DNA of 64,000 nt from Rhodococcus sp. PAMC28707. GTDB taxonomy: Bacteria > Actinomycetota > Actinomycetes > Mycobacteriales > Mycobacteriaceae. Below are positions 40,139-50,400 of the stretch, piece after piece. The notes beneath the pieces are model-generated. The model had not been told where the DNA came from. It saw only the letters and a program-made list of their open reading frames with translations, and ran no database searches. A program made the translations under genes and the position numbers. The stretch covers positions 2,666,001 to 2,730,000 of the forward strand of contig NZ_CP039253.1 of NCBI RefSeq assembly GCF_004795915.1, written 5' to 3'. Numbering within the stretch: the first letter of the stretch is position 1; every line of letters starts with the position of its first letter.

Positions 40139-42226
40139 ATGGCAGTTCGTTTCTTGCACGAGACGTCGCGTTTTCTTGCCGTCTCCGACCCCGGCAGGCT
40201 TCGGCTGCGCAGTGCAACGGCAACGACGCTGACCTTGGTTCTCGCCATTGCATTTCTTCTACCGGCGTCGAATCTGGTCGGTCAACCGATCACGGTCGCG
40301 CTGTTGGGCTCCGTCGTTGCGATGCAGTCGGCTGCGGCGGTGAAGGACAAGGACCAGCGCAGCCGCGTCGTCACCACCCTGCTGCTGTTCTTCCCGGCCG
40401 CCGCTGCAGTCTCGCTCTCGGCGATCCTGTCGCAGTTCGGCCCGGTTGCCGATGTCGGATTCATCATCGTGCTTTTCGCCGCCGTTTGGGTCAGGCGGTA
40501 CGGCCCACGAGGAACTGCCCTGGGCATGGTGGCCTTCATCTGCTATTTTTTTGCCCTTTTCCTGCGTGCGCAGCCAAGCCAGATTCCAATTTTCTTGGTA
40601 TCGATCGCGTGCGGTGTCGCGATATCGCTGCTCGTTCGGACGGTGATCCTCCCAGAGCGGCCAGGGGTCGAACTGCGAAGGCTTGTGCGCGCACTTCGGG
40701 CTGCGTCGATAGATGTGCTCGAGGTCGCGTCGAACCGGAGCGAGCGTGATCTCGTGACATTGCGCAAGAAGCTGGACCGGCTCGGCCGCACCGCCCTGAT
40801 GATCGACGACTGGCTCGACCACAACGACGCGGCCCAACTTTTCAGCGTCACCAGCGACGACCTCTCACTACGAATCTTCGATGCGCAGATCGCCACCGAA
40901 CAGTTGGTGAGTGCACTCTGGGCGCTCGATTCGAACGAGCCATGGCCGGAACCGCTCGGTGAGGCTACGACCGCCCTCGGTTCGAGCCTGCAGAACAACC
41001 CATCGGAAAATCAACTGCGTGCGGCGCGACGTCTCGCTACGGCGGCGGCCGACAAGGCGGACCCGTCGACCAAGGCAGGAATCGCTACGGCGGTTGCTAT
41101 GCGAGCTGTGCAGGCCCACATTGCAATCCAAAACATCACCAGCAATGCGTTGCTCGAGGATCCAAAATCCCCAGTGGAGAAAAAGGAGGATGTCGCCGAC
41201 CCCGTTACCGACGGCGATGAATCCGCTGGTCTGAATCCCAGCACGAAGGCCGCCATTCAGGTTGCTGTAGCCACCAGTGCTGCAACGATTCTCGGCGAGC
41301 TCATCTCGCCCGATCGCTGGTACTGGGCAGTCCTGACAGCGTTCCTGGTGTTCACCGGAGCATCGACGCGCGGTGAGATCCTCTCCCGTGCCAGCCATCG
41401 AGTCGTCGGAACCATCGCCGGAGTTCTTGCTGGAGTGGTGTTGTCCGCCCTTGTCGGACCTGATCGACCACTCCAACTCGTACTACTGGTCGTATGCGTG
41501 TTCTGTGCGTTCTACCTCGTCACCGTTGCCTACGCGCTGCTCTCGTTCTTCATCACAGTGATGCTTGCGATGTTGTACGGCCTTCTCGGAACCTTCAGTC
41601 TCGAGGTGCTCGAACTACGAATCTACGAAACCGCCGCGGGAGGGCTGGTCGGCATCGCGTCGGCGTATTTCGTCTTCTCCACCGGAACACGATCGACGCT
41701 GGTGACGAAGGTCGAGAATTACCTCGACCGGATGTCGACGATCATCGACTCGAGTATCGATTCCGTCGTCGAACCCGGAAGTGCGACGAACCTCGTCGCC
41801 GACGTACGCAAGCTCGACAACGCGTTGAAAGAGCTCATGACGGCAGGAAAACCGCTGGAGCTGGGCCCGACCACCCGCACTCGCAGGGGCACCAAGCGGT
41901 TGCTGCGGATCATGGCGGTCAGCAACCGATCCGGACATGCACTCGCCAGAGCCGGAGTCGGCGCAGCACGCGCCGAACCGGAATCGAGACCGTCCGAGGC
42001 AACGACGTTGGCGATTCGGGAGGCCGCGGAAGTCACGAAATCTACGATCGGCGACGTCAAACGAGCCCTCGCGGGTGAACACGTCGAGCCGCCGGAGAAA
42101 CTCACCGAGACTTCCGCCCACGACGTCATGCTCGAGTCCAAGACCACCTCTGGATCCGTGCGTAGCGCGGTCCGCGCGCTGGGTACCTTGAATCGCACGA
42201 TGGGGGAAGCTCTCAGCCGCGGCTGA
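40139..42226 (+). CDS. FUSC-family membrane protein (aromatic acid exporter-like)
   Basis: 695 residues with two hydrophobic halves: an N-terminal block at about residues 30-165 (TLTLVLAIAFLLPASNLVG, AAVSLSAILSQFGPVADVG) and a second block at about 360-525 (WYWAVLTAFLVFTGASTRGE, IAGVLAGVVLSALVGP, YFVFSTGTRS). Long cytoplasmic segments lie between and after them. This duplicated layout is that of FUSC/YccS-type exporters. Start ATG 40139 directly follows a hairpin and has no free Shine-Dalgarno sequence; TTG 40154 is an alternative. Substrate unknown. Confidence 0.85.
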   Translation: MAVRFLHETSRFLAVSDPGRLRLRSATATTLTLVLAIAFLLPASNLVGQPITVALLGSVVAMQSAAAVKDKDQRSRVVTTLLLFFPAAAAVSLSAILSQFGPVADVGFIIVLFAAVWVRRYGPRGTALGMVAFICYFFALFLRAQPSQIPIFLVSIACGVAISLLVRTVILPERPGVELRRLVRALRAASIDVLEVASNRSERDLVTLRKKLDRLGRTALMIDDWLDHNDAAQLFSVTSDDLSLRIFDAQIATEQLVSALWALDSNEPWPEPLGEATTALGSSLQNNPSENQLRAARRLATAAADKADPSTKAGIATAVAMRAVQAHIAIQNITSNALLEDPKSPVEKKEDVADPVTDGDESAGLNPSTKAAIQVAVATSAATILGELISPDRWYWAVLTAFLVFTGASTRGEILSRASHRVVGTIAGVLAGVVLSALVGPDRPLQLVLLVVCVFCAFYLVTVAYALLSFFITVMLAMLYGLLGTFSLEVLELRIYETAAGGLVGIASAYFVFSTGTRSTLVTKVENYLDRMSTIIDSSIDSVVEPGSATNLVADVRKLDNALKELMTAGKPLELGPTTRTRRGTKRLLRIMAVSNRSGHALARAGVGAARAEPESRPSEATTLAIREAAEVTKSTIGDVKRALAGEHVEPPEKLTETSAHDVMLESKTTSGSVRSAVRALGTLNRTMGEALSRG

Positions 42227-42352
42227 CGGTGGACGCCCGTGATGCGCTCGACGAGTGGACAACCACTATCGGGTCTGCGGTCCTCGCGATTCCTCCGGGG
42301 GTCGAGGACGGCGGCTATCTCCGCGAGCCGGTGTTCCGATAGCTCCGAGAAT

Positions 42353-42787
42353 CTAAGGAACCCACCAGTGACCGTTGCCGCGGACGATCGTCCAGCCGCC
42401 CGGGATGTCGGTCCACGCGGAGACATCACCAGATCCGGTGCGGATCGGCCCGGTGTCCAGCGGTCCGGGGAATGCGACGCCACCTACCTGGGTGGTGTTG
42501 TTGAACCAGTTGATGGCGCAGTTGCACCAGTTGTTGAGGGAGAAGTCGGTCAAGCCGGGGAGTGCGGGATCGACCCGGACGAAGATCGGTTGGTTGATGA
42601 ACACCTGATCGAGCCGCCATTGGAGAACCCCTGCCGGATCGAAGCCGACGGTTGGGCTGATCTCCCCTGCAGGCACGAAGCGTGCAGGCGCTGCTTGCGC
42701 GGTGGCCGACCCCATCAGTGAAGCGACGAGGACGAACAGGAGGGAGAACAGGGCAGCTGCGCTGCTGCGGCCGCGTCGCTCGGTCAT
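42353..42787 (-). CDS. Small secreted protein of unknown function
   Basis: 144 residues. The N-terminus MTERRGRSSAAALFSLLFVL followed by ASLMGSATAQAAPA is a clear Sec signal peptide with a cleavage site after AQA or QAA. The mature part (about 110 residues) contains a pair of close Cys in NNWCNCAINWF and many Trp, Pro and Gly residues (GGWTIVRGNGHWWVP at the end). No family recognised. It stands alone between the FUSC gene (convergent) and a divergent cupredoxin gene. Confidence 0.75.
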   Translation of the reverse strand: MTERRGRSSAAALFSLLFVLVASLMGSATAQAAPARFVPAGEISPTVGFDPAGVLQWRLDQVFINQPIFVRVDPALPGLTDFSLNNWCNCAINWFNNTTQVGGVAFPGPLDTGPIRTGSGDVSAWTDIPGGWTIVRGNGHWWVP

Positions 42788-42870
42788 GGGTGGTGCCTCT
42801 CGCAGGGGTGAACTTCCGCGATGATGTTACCCGAGCTCAGGACCACCCACCTGCCGGTAGCCTCGGTGTA

Positions 42871-43224
42871 GTGAAAACTTCGAGGGCCATCTCAGGGTGT
42901 ATCGCATCGGCATTCGTCTTCGCATCTCTGATCGGCTGTTCGTCCCCTGAACCCGAACAAGCTCCGGCGTCGGTGGCGAACCAGGTGACGGTGAAAGACC
43001 GCACCTACTCGCCTTCGAGCATCACCGTCGGCGTCGGCGACACGGTGACCTGGGTGTTCGACGACGGTGGCATCACGCACGACGTCGTCGCCGATGACAA
43101 GTCGTTCCGTAGCCCGCTGATGACCTCGAATACGTTCACCCACAAGTTCACCGAGCCGGGAACGTACACGTATCACTGCACCCCGCACCCGGACATGATG
43201 GGAACCGTTGTCGTTCAGGGCTGA
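42871..43224 (+). CDS. Cupredoxin-domain lipoprotein
   Basis: 117 residues from GTG 42871 (VKTSRAISGCIASAFVFASL, then IGC as lipobox with Cys23). The plastocyanin-like copper ligands are visible: His in DGGITHDVV, and Cys, His and Met in YHCTPHPDMMG. VTWVFDDGG and FTEPGTYTYHC are typical type-1 copper core sequences. Anchored outside the membrane, it would carry single electrons. No partner oxidase lies next to it. Confidence 0.88.
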   Translation: MKTSRAISGCIASAFVFASLIGCSSPEPEQAPASVANQVTVKDRTYSPSSITVGVGDTVTWVFDDGGITHDVVADDKSFRSPLMTSNTFTHKFTEPGTYTYHCTPHPDMMGTVVVQG

Positions 43225-43242
43225 GTTGTAGTAGTTGGTCGG

Positions 43243-43692
43243 ATGACCTGGGCTCGCATCACCGATATCGTGGAACAGGTGATCTCACTCGATCTGCGTA
43301 GGGGGACAAGAGCGCCGCTGACTGTCGGCGGTCTTGCCGTCGCGGCCGGGGCTTTGTTGTACGTCCGGGACCCACGGACGTCGACTTATCTTCCGTGCCC
43401 GATCCATGCCGTCACCGGGTTGTGGTGTCCGGGGTGTGGCACGACGCGGGCCCTCGGTGACCTGGTGCGCGGTGACCTCTACTCCGCCCTGACTACGAAC
43501 GCGCTGGCCGTCGGACTCGTCGCCGTGGGTGTCGTGGTGTGGGGCGTGTGGCTGCGCGCACGTGCCCGCGGAACGGTCTTACGCAGCCGGCGCCCGCCGA
43601 CGTGGCTGTTCGTCGCGAGTGTCGCCGTCGTACTGGCGTTCACGATTCTGCGCAACATCCCAGTCGGCAGTTGGCTCGCGCCGGCGTCGTAG
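43243..43692 (+). CDS. DUF2752 membrane protein
   Basis: 149 residues. The motif LPCPIHAVTGLWCPGCGTTR followed by ALGDLVRGDL is the DUF2752 signature (CPxH...TGxxCPGCGxTR). Hydrophobic segments lie at about 28-43, 85-105 and 123-140, so it is an integral membrane protein. Function of the family is not known. It starts 18 bp after the cupredoxin gene. Confidence 0.82.
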   Translation: MTWARITDIVEQVISLDLRRGTRAPLTVGGLAVAAGALLYVRDPRTSTYLPCPIHAVTGLWCPGCGTTRALGDLVRGDLYSALTTNALAVGLVAVGVVVWGVWLRARARGTVLRSRRPPTWLFVASVAVVLAFTILRNIPVGSWLAPAS

Positions 43693-43727
43693 TTGTCCGC
43701 TCTTGGTCTTCCCGAAGGAGTAAGCGC

Positions 43728-43826
43728 ATGTGGCTCGAAGTGTTTTCGGTCGTGGTTCTCATAGGGGCACTGGTGGCGCTCATTCCGACTGCCCGGCGCG
43801 TGTTCAAGAAGGGCGAGGACGAATGA
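43728..43826 (+). CDS. 32-residue single-pass membrane peptide
   Basis: Very short gene, too small for most gene finders. ATG 43728 has a strong GAAGGAG 7 bp upstream. The product is MWLEVFSVVVLIGALVALIP followed by a basic/acidic tail ending KKGEDE, one membrane helix with a positive-inside end. Its stop overlaps the next start (ATGA), which supports it being translated. Function unknown. Confidence 0.65.
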   Translation: MWLEVFSVVVLIGALVALIPTARRVFKKGEDE

Positions 43827-44020
43827 GCGATTCGCTGAAGGCGCGTCTGCGAGTGAAATTGATCGGTCAGCTCACAGATGACGGTGACACGGACCTCGAC
43901 CGGGCCGAGGGCGACAATCCGCGGCTGGTGTCGATCAGCGACGACCTCGCGGCATTGGACGAGGTGGCCGAGAACGATCCGTTGGTGGAGGAGCTGGCGA
44001 TGAAGTACTGGGTCCCGTGA
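43823..44020 (+). CDS. 65-residue acidic protein of unknown function
   Basis: Begins MSDSLKARLRVKLIGQLTDD at ATG 43823, overlapping the preceding small gene by 4 bp. The remainder is acidic (DDGDTDLDRAEGDN, LDEVAENDPLVEEL) and ends MKYWVP. No membrane segment or family recognised. The coupling suggests it acts with the 32-residue membrane peptide. Confidence 0.65.
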   Translation: MSDSLKARLRVKLIGQLTDDGDTDLDRAEGDNPRLVSISDDLAALDEVAENDPLVEELAMKYWVP

Positions 44021-44056
44021 CGAGGTGGGACGGCACCGGCATCTAGTATCTATGTT

Positions 44057-44719
44057 GTGTCTATCCTCGCATCGAACCCGACATCGGCATCGGAGCAGGC
44101 TTACCTGACCGTCAAGGAGCTCATCGTTACCGGTGAACTCCCCGGCGGCGAGCTGGTCAGCGAAGGTGACATCGCCGCTCGCATGGACGTGAGCCGGACT
44201 CCGGTCCGCGAGGCCTTCCTCCGACTTCAGGTCGAAGGGTGGATGCGGCTCTATCCCAAGCGAGGGGCACTCGTGGTGCCGATCGCGCCCGGGGAGGCCG
44301 AACATATCGTCTCGGCACGCTGGATCGTCGAGACTGCGAGCGTTCGCGCTGTCGTCGGTGACAAACGGGCCCGAACCGAACTTCTCGCTGATCTGCGCAG
44401 CAACCTCGAGCGTCAACGTGGCCTTGTCGAGACGGGCACGGCAGCCGAATTCAGCGCTGCCGACGCAGACTTTCACCGGCTGATAGTGCGTGCAGGCGGC
44501 AACCCACTTCTCGACGAGTTCTACACAGGTCTTCGCGAGCGCCAACGACGGATGACGGCGCATTCGCTCATCCGCGATCCCGGGCAGATCTCGCGGATCG
44601 TCGACGATCACGGCGAGCTCACCGACCTTATCGAAGCAGGCGACGTCGACGGTTTCGCTGATGCGGTCGAGCAACATATGAACCGGGTACATGGATTGAC
44701 CGAGGATGGTCGGCGATGA
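44057..44719 (+). CDS. GntR-family regulator (FCD/VanR type)
   Basis: 220 residues from GTG 44057. The winged HTH (TVKELIVTGELPGGELVSEG, DIAARMDVSRTPVREAFLRL) is followed by an all-helical FCD domain (FHRLIVRAGGNPLLDEFYTG, DHGELTDLIEAGD) whose His residues suggest a metal- or carboxylate-bound effector. It overlaps the MFS transporter start by 4 bp (ATGA), so the two are co-translated. Confidence 0.9.
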   Translation: MSILASNPTSASEQAYLTVKELIVTGELPGGELVSEGDIAARMDVSRTPVREAFLRLQVEGWMRLYPKRGALVVPIAPGEAEHIVSARWIVETASVRAVVGDKRARTELLADLRSNLERQRGLVETGTAAEFSAADADFHRLIVRAGGNPLLDEFYTGLRERQRRMTAHSLIRDPGQISRIVDDHGELTDLIEAGDVDGFADAVEQHMNRVHGLTEDGRR

Positions 44720-45951
44720 TCGCACTCTCCACCGGGTCGAACGTCACCAAGGTCGGTTCTGCGCGTTGGCTACTCGTCGCGGCAGGTATGTTCGCCGTCG
44801 CTTGGGGCGGAAACGAATTCACCCCACTTCTGGTGATGTACCGGCTCGAGCACGGCTTCTCCGCCGTCACGGTCGATTTGTTCCTGTTCGCGTATGTCAT
44901 CGGGATTGTGCCGGCGCTGCTCATCTGCGGGCCGCTGTCCGACCGGCTGGGTCGACGGCCGGTGATGTTGCCCGCGACGGCCGTGGCCGCTGCCGGATCG
45001 ATTCTCATCTCGCTCGGCGCCGACAGCGCAGGCGTGCTGTTCAGCGGCCGGGTTCTCAGCGGAGTCGCTCTCGGTATCGGGATGGCTGTCGGAGGCAGTT
45101 GGGTGAAAGAGCTTACCGCCCTGGACCCTTCGTCCGCAGCCGGTGCGGGAGCACGTCGCGCAGCGATGAGTCTGACCGCAGGTTTCGCGCTCGGTGCAGG
45201 CGTCGCGGGCATCCTGGCCCAGTGGGCGCCTTGGCCGACGCACCTCGCGTACCTCGTTCATGTGGGCATCTGCGTCCTCGCGGGGATCGGTATGGCTTCG
45301 GTGCCGGAGACGCGCGCTGCCGTGCCGCCGGTGGATCGTGAACCGCTTCGCAAAGATCTGTTGATCCCCGCGGCGTCGCATCGCAGATTTCTGCTGGTCG
45401 TCGTTCCGTTGGCGCCGTGGGTGTTCGGTGCCGCGAGTGTCGCGTACGCGGTGCTGCCGTCGTTGATGGCCGACAGCAGTGGGGGTTACCCCATCGCACT
45501 ATCGGCACTGATGTCGGTGATCGCGCTCGGCTCCGGCTTCGCCATCCAGGCGGTCGGCCGCAGGATCGACACGCCGACCCACGCCAGAGGCGCACTCGTT
45601 GCACTCGCCATTCTGGTCTTCGGGATGTTGCTCGCAGCGTGGGCCGCGTCGGTATTGACGATCGCCGCCGCTCTCATCGCAGCGGCAGTGCTCGGTTGCG
45701 GTTACGGCATGGCGTTGGTCTCCGGATTGCAAGAGGTGCAACGTATTGCCGGCCCCGATGATCTCGCCGGACTGACCGCTGTGTTCTATTCACTCACGTA
45801 CCTGGGGTTCGCGATTCCGGCGATTCTGTCTGCGCTCACCGAGCAATGGCCCGGGGTCGTGACCTATCCCGCCATCTTCGTCTTCGGTTCGGTTCTCGCC
45901 GCGCTTTGCTGGGTGTTCATTCGTGCTCGTTCGAGAGCGCACCTTCCCTGA
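44716..45951 (+). CDS. Major facilitator superfamily transporter
   Basis: 411 residues with about twelve hydrophobic segments. The loop 2-3 motif is GPLSDRLGRRPVMLPAT, the MFS hallmark. The stretch WLLVAAGMFAVAWGGNEFTP at the N-terminus and GRVLSGVALGIGMAVGGSWV in the fourth helix region fit a drug- or metabolite-efflux-type carrier. Coupled to the GntR gene, which probably regulates it. Substrate unknown. Confidence 0.88.
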   Translation: MIALSTGSNVTKVGSARWLLVAAGMFAVAWGGNEFTPLLVMYRLEHGFSAVTVDLFLFAYVIGIVPALLICGPLSDRLGRRPVMLPATAVAAAGSILISLGADSAGVLFSGRVLSGVALGIGMAVGGSWVKELTALDPSSAAGAGARRAAMSLTAGFALGAGVAGILAQWAPWPTHLAYLVHVGICVLAGIGMASVPETRAAVPPVDREPLRKDLLIPAASHRRFLLVVVPLAPWVFGAASVAYAVLPSLMADSSGGYPIALSALMSVIALGSGFAIQAVGRRIDTPTHARGALVALAILVFGMLLAAWAASVLTIAAALIAAAVLGCGYGMALVSGLQEVQRIAGPDDLAGLTAVFYSLTYLGFAIPAILSALTEQWPGVVTYPAIFVFGSVLAALCWVFIRARSRAHLP

Positions 45952-45975
45952 GTTTCGTGAGCGGGGTCCGGCGAT

Positions 45976-46037
45976 TTACTCCCCCATTCGGAATCCGTAC
46001 CCCCTGCAGGGGGTACGGATTCCGAATAGCGGAGTAA
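45976..46037. terminator. Very long palindromic terminator
   Basis: A perfect 42-bp palindrome (45986-46027; arms begin ATTCGGAATCCGTACCCCC, centre TGCA) is extended by a further 7-bp complementary pair, TTACTCC (45976) and GGAGTAA (46031). It lies between the convergent MFS and M1 aminopeptidase genes and can act as terminator in both directions. Confidence 0.85.
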
Positions 46038-46065
46038 TTTGCGTCGGCGTCGGCGGCGCCGGAGC

Positions 46066-47409
46066 CTACGGAAGCGCCGGCAGCTCCGCCTGATAGAGCC
46101 AGCTGTCCCAGAGGGTTCGCGGGCAACCGAAGCGCGAGGCCAGGTCGATGAAGTCCTGGCTCGATACCGTCGAATAGCGATAATCTTTGGTCCACAGCTG
46201 AATCAGCGCGAAGAACCGCTCGTCACCGACGGTTCGCCGCAGTGAATGCAATGCCAGCGCGCCACGCTTGTAGACCCGATCATCGAACAGCTTGGCCTTG
46301 CCTGGATCGCCGAGTATCAGATCCTTCGGCAATGTCTGCTGGATGGCGTATGCGCGCTGTGCCTTGTCGTGAGCGCTTGTGCCACCGGAGTTTTCGACCC
46401 AGATCCATTCGGAGTAGCACGCGAAGCCTTCGTGGAGCCAGATGTCCGCCCAGGTTCCGAGTGTGAGGCTGTTGCCGAACCATTGATGCGCAAGCTCGTG
46501 TGCGACAAGGCGTTCGGAGTGTCGATCACCCGAACAATGGTTGGCGCCGAAGATCGAAATGCCTTGCGCCTCGATCGGAATTTCCAGTTCGTCATCGGTG
46601 ACGACAACGGTGTAGGCGGAGAACGGGTACGGGCCGTACAGGCGTACGAAGGTCTCCATCATCTGGGCTTGACGGCCGAAATCGTGATCGTAGTGCCGAC
46701 GCAGCCGTGGAGGAATGATCGCCTCTATCGGCACGGGCTCGGTGCTGGTGACGCGCTTTTCGTAGTGACCTATCTGAATGGTGGCAAGGTACGTCGCCAT
46801 CGGCTCGGGTTGCTCGTACACCCAGGTCGTGCGGCTCGCCCGAGTCTGCTTGCGCACCAAAGTTCCGTTGGCCACCGCGTAGTAGGGCGAGTCCGTGGTG
46901 ATCGTGATGCCGAAGCTCGCTTTGGATCCCGGATGGTCGTCGCAGGGAAACCAGGATGCGGCGCCGTTGGGTTGGCTCGCGACGATGGCGCCTTCGGCGA
47001 GTTCGTCCCAGCCGACTTCACCCCAGAAACTGCTGATGGGCTTGGGGATTCCGCCGTAGTGCACGGTGACGACGAGCGCCCCACCCGAGAGAATCGGTTT
47101 GGCCATCGTGATCTTCAACTTGCCGCGCTGGCGTGAGAACTTCACCGAGCGGGACCCGTTGACCGACACCTTGGACACCCGCAGTGCAGGCCCGAGATCG
47201 AGCGCGAACTTGGCGATGGTCGCGGTGGTGACTGCAGTGATCTGCGCTGTTCCGGTCAATCGATTGCTGTCGACCTTGTACTCGAGATCCAACTCGTACC
47301 GCGAGACCCGATAGCCGCGGTTGCCGCTCTCGGGCAGGTACGGGTCGATCGGCGCATCGTTGGCGTCGAGGTCGAACATCGGAGTCACCGTCTTCGAACC
47401 CGGTTTCAC
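46066..47409 (-). CDS. M1-family zinc aminopeptidase
   Basis: 447-residue metallopeptidase. GAMEN-like exopeptidase region EAQGISIFGAN, zinc motif HELAHQWFGN with the third ligand Glu in LHEGFACYSEW. The N-terminal beta domain starts YRVSRYELDLEYKVDSNRLT. GTG 47409 overlaps the upstream NRPS-like gene's stop (GTGA), so the two are coupled. It lacks the large C-terminal helical domain of aminopeptidase N, as in short actinobacterial M1 enzymes. No signal peptide, so cytoplasmic; removes N-terminal residues from peptides. Confidence 0.9.
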   Translation of the reverse strand: MKPGSKTVTPMFDLDANDAPIDPYLPESGNRGYRVSRYELDLEYKVDSNRLTGTAQITAVTTATIAKFALDLGPALRVSKVSVNGSRSVKFSRQRGKLKITMAKPILSGGALVVTVHYGGIPKPISSFWGEVGWDELAEGAIVASQPNGAASWFPCDDHPGSKASFGITITTDSPYYAVANGTLVRKQTRASRTTWVYEQPEPMATYLATIQIGHYEKRVTSTEPVPIEAIIPPRLRRHYDHDFGRQAQMMETFVRLYGPYPFSAYTVVVTDDELEIPIEAQGISIFGANHCSGDRHSERLVAHELAHQWFGNSLTLGTWADIWLHEGFACYSEWIWVENSGGTSAHDKAQRAYAIQQTLPKDLILGDPGKAKLFDDRVYKRGALALHSLRRTVGDERFFALIQLWTKDYRYSTVSSQDFIDLASRFGCPRTLWDSWLYQAELPALP

Positions 47410-50400
47410 AGCGTCGCCTCGGCCGCCGCAGTGATCCGGCGGTACGGATCGCCCTTCGCCCACGGCGCGATCGGGTTACCCTGCCACCGCGTGTGCGCAG
47501 GCACGGTATCGCCGCGCATCACCAGAGACGCCGGCCCGACGGTAGCGCCGTCGCCGATTCCTGCGGCAGGCAGTGCGACGCAATGCTGCCCCAATGTGGC
47601 TCCTCGTCCGAGGGTGACGCTGTCCATGGACATGATCCGATCATGGAACAGGTGCGTCTGCACAACGCACCCACGGTTGACTGTTGCACCGTCGGCAAGT
47701 GTCACAAGATCGGCTTCCGGTAGCCAGTATGTTTCACACCAGACTCCATGGCCGATGTCCGCGCCGAGCCAACGAAGCCACATGTTGAGCACGGCTGTGC
47801 CTTCTGCTGCCCGCGCGAACCACGGGGCCGCGACGGTTTCGACGAACGTGTCGGACACTTCGTTGCGCCACACGAACGAGCTCCACAATGGGTGTTCCAC
47901 CTTGTCTATACGGCCGACCCAGGCCCACTTCGCCAGCGCGGACACCGTAGCGGCGACGGCACCGGCAATGAGCAGTACGACTCCGCTGAGTAGCGCGGCA
48001 AGCCAGTACCCATGACTGTCGGCCAGTGCGAAGAGACCGAACAGCACTCCCAGGCCGATCGCGAATGTCACGACCACCGGAATCAGTCGGCAGGTCTCGA
48101 CGAATGCCCGAGCGATCTTCAGCTTGGTCGGCGGATCGAACGTGCGCGAGGAGTCGGTCTTTCCGGAGGTGCGACGCAACCGCACGGGTGGGCTGCCGAG
48201 CCAGGACGATCCGGATTTCGCCTTGTCCGGGGTAGCCGACAGTACGGCGACGAGGCCGTTCTTCGGGACTGTGCGTCCCGGACCCGTCATGCCGGAGTTG
48301 CCGAGGAACGCCCGCTTGCCGACCTTGGCATCCCCGAGGCGCATCCAGCCGCCGCCGAGTTCGTAGCTGGCGATCATCGTGTCGTCGGCGAGGAATGCAC
48401 CGTCTGCGACGGTGGTGAATTTCGGAATCATCAGCACGGTCGAGGCCTCTACGTCCTTGCCGATCTTCGCGCCGAGAAGTCGCAGCCATCCCGGCGTCAA
48501 CAAGCTGGCGTAGAGCGGGAACAGGAAGGTGCGCGCGGAGTCCATGAGTCGTTCCGTTGCCCACACCTGAAAGCCGATTCGGCTGCGAACCGGGTGATAG
48601 CCCTCGGTCAGGCCGATGCTGCACAGACGCACCGCGGCCACCGTGATGAGCGCGAACGTCGCGAGGGAGACCATCGTGGCGACAGGTAGCAGCAGTACGC
48701 CGCGGCCGAGTGCGCCGAGCAACGTCGTCGCAGTGTGCAGCCACCAGCCCATCAGTACCAACGAGACGCCGATGGAGAAGATCGCCATACCTGACAGGAA
48801 CAGGGACGCGACGCCGTAGGCCACGATCCACCGGGTCGCGCGAGGTGGTGTTTCCTCGGGCCACGGGTGCTCGGCCTTGCCGATTTTCGTGGCGGGGGAG
48901 CCGGCCCACATCTGGCCGGCTTTGACGCGTCCGACGACGGCGGAACCGGCGGTCACGACGGCGTTCTTGCCGACCGAAGTGCCTGGTAGAAGCGTCGATC
49001 GAGCGCCGACGGTTGCCCCCGCACCGATCCTGATGCCGCCGATGTAGACGATGTCGCCGTCGATCCAGTGACCGGTGAGGTCCACCTCGGGTTCGACCGA
49101 GCAGCCGTCGCCGAGTTCGAGCATTCCCGTCACCGGAGGCATGGTGTGCAGGTCGACGCCCTTACCGATCTTCGCGCCGAGTGCTCGGGCGTAGTAGACC
49201 ATCCACGGCGCGCCGGACAGGTTGGAGGCGCCGCTGGCATCGGTGAGGCGCGTTGCCGTCCACAGGCGCAGATGCACGCTGCCGCCGCGGTCGTAGGCGC
49301 CCGGTTTCACTCCGGTCAGCAGAAGGCGTGAGCCGACGACCGAGATCGCCATCCGGCCGACCGGCGTGATGAACAGCAGGAACGCGACCAGGAGCCACCA
49401 CCAGGACACCGTCGGCGCCCATGGCACGTCGGCGAACCATGACATGACGTTGGCGAGAATGCCGAGCCAGGTGACCCACTGCAGACCGGTAAGCGTGGTC
49501 AGCGGCACCGTTGCGGCGATCTGGATCCACTGCGCCCGACGCGGTGTCGGGATGACTTCACGCGGAACGACGTCGACCGGCGGTGCAAGGTCGTCGAGCA
49601 TGCGGGCGAGTGAGCCGAGCCGCGGATGGTCGTACAACTGCGCGACGGTGACCTCGGGAAAACGCTGACGAAGCGCTGTCACCAACTGCGCGGCGGACAA
49701 CGATCCGCCACCGTTCTGGAAGAAGTCGGCGTTGTCGTCGGAGACCTGAGCGCCGAGAATTTCGGTCCACAGTTCGGCAACCCATCCCGCCGTTCCGCCG
49801 AGCCCGGACTGTTCGCCCATGCCGGGAAGTGGCCACGGGAGCGCGTTTCGATCCACCTTGCCCGACGTCCGGGTCGGCAGCTCATCGACGAGGGTGAGCC
49901 GCGGAACGAGCGCCGACGGAAGTTGCTGGGCGAGCAGGGTGCGCGCGGCGTCGAGATCGAAGTCCGGGTCGGTGCTGGACAGATAACCGATGAGTACCGA
50001 GTTGCCCGCGCCGGTGGTGCGAATTGCCGCGGCAGCGCCGGCAACACCGGGGAGGGCCTGTAGTGCGTTGTCGATCTCGCCGAGTTCGATGCGTCGCCCG
50101 CCGAGCTTGATCTGATCGTCGGCGCGGCCCTGGAAAAGGAGACCTTCGAGCTCGAGTTCGACGAGGTCTCCGCTGCGGTACGCGCGCTCCCAGCCGAGCG
50201 TGGGCATGGGCGCGTACTTTTCGGCGTCCTTCTCGGGGTCGAGATAGCGGGCGAGCCCGACACCTCCGATCACCAGTTCACCGACTTCTCCGACGGCTAC
50301 TGGCTTGCCTGCAGCATCGACGACCGCGAGATCCCAGCCGTCGAGCGGTAGGCCGATGCGCACCGGACCCTTGCCGTCCATGATCGATGCGCAGGCGACG

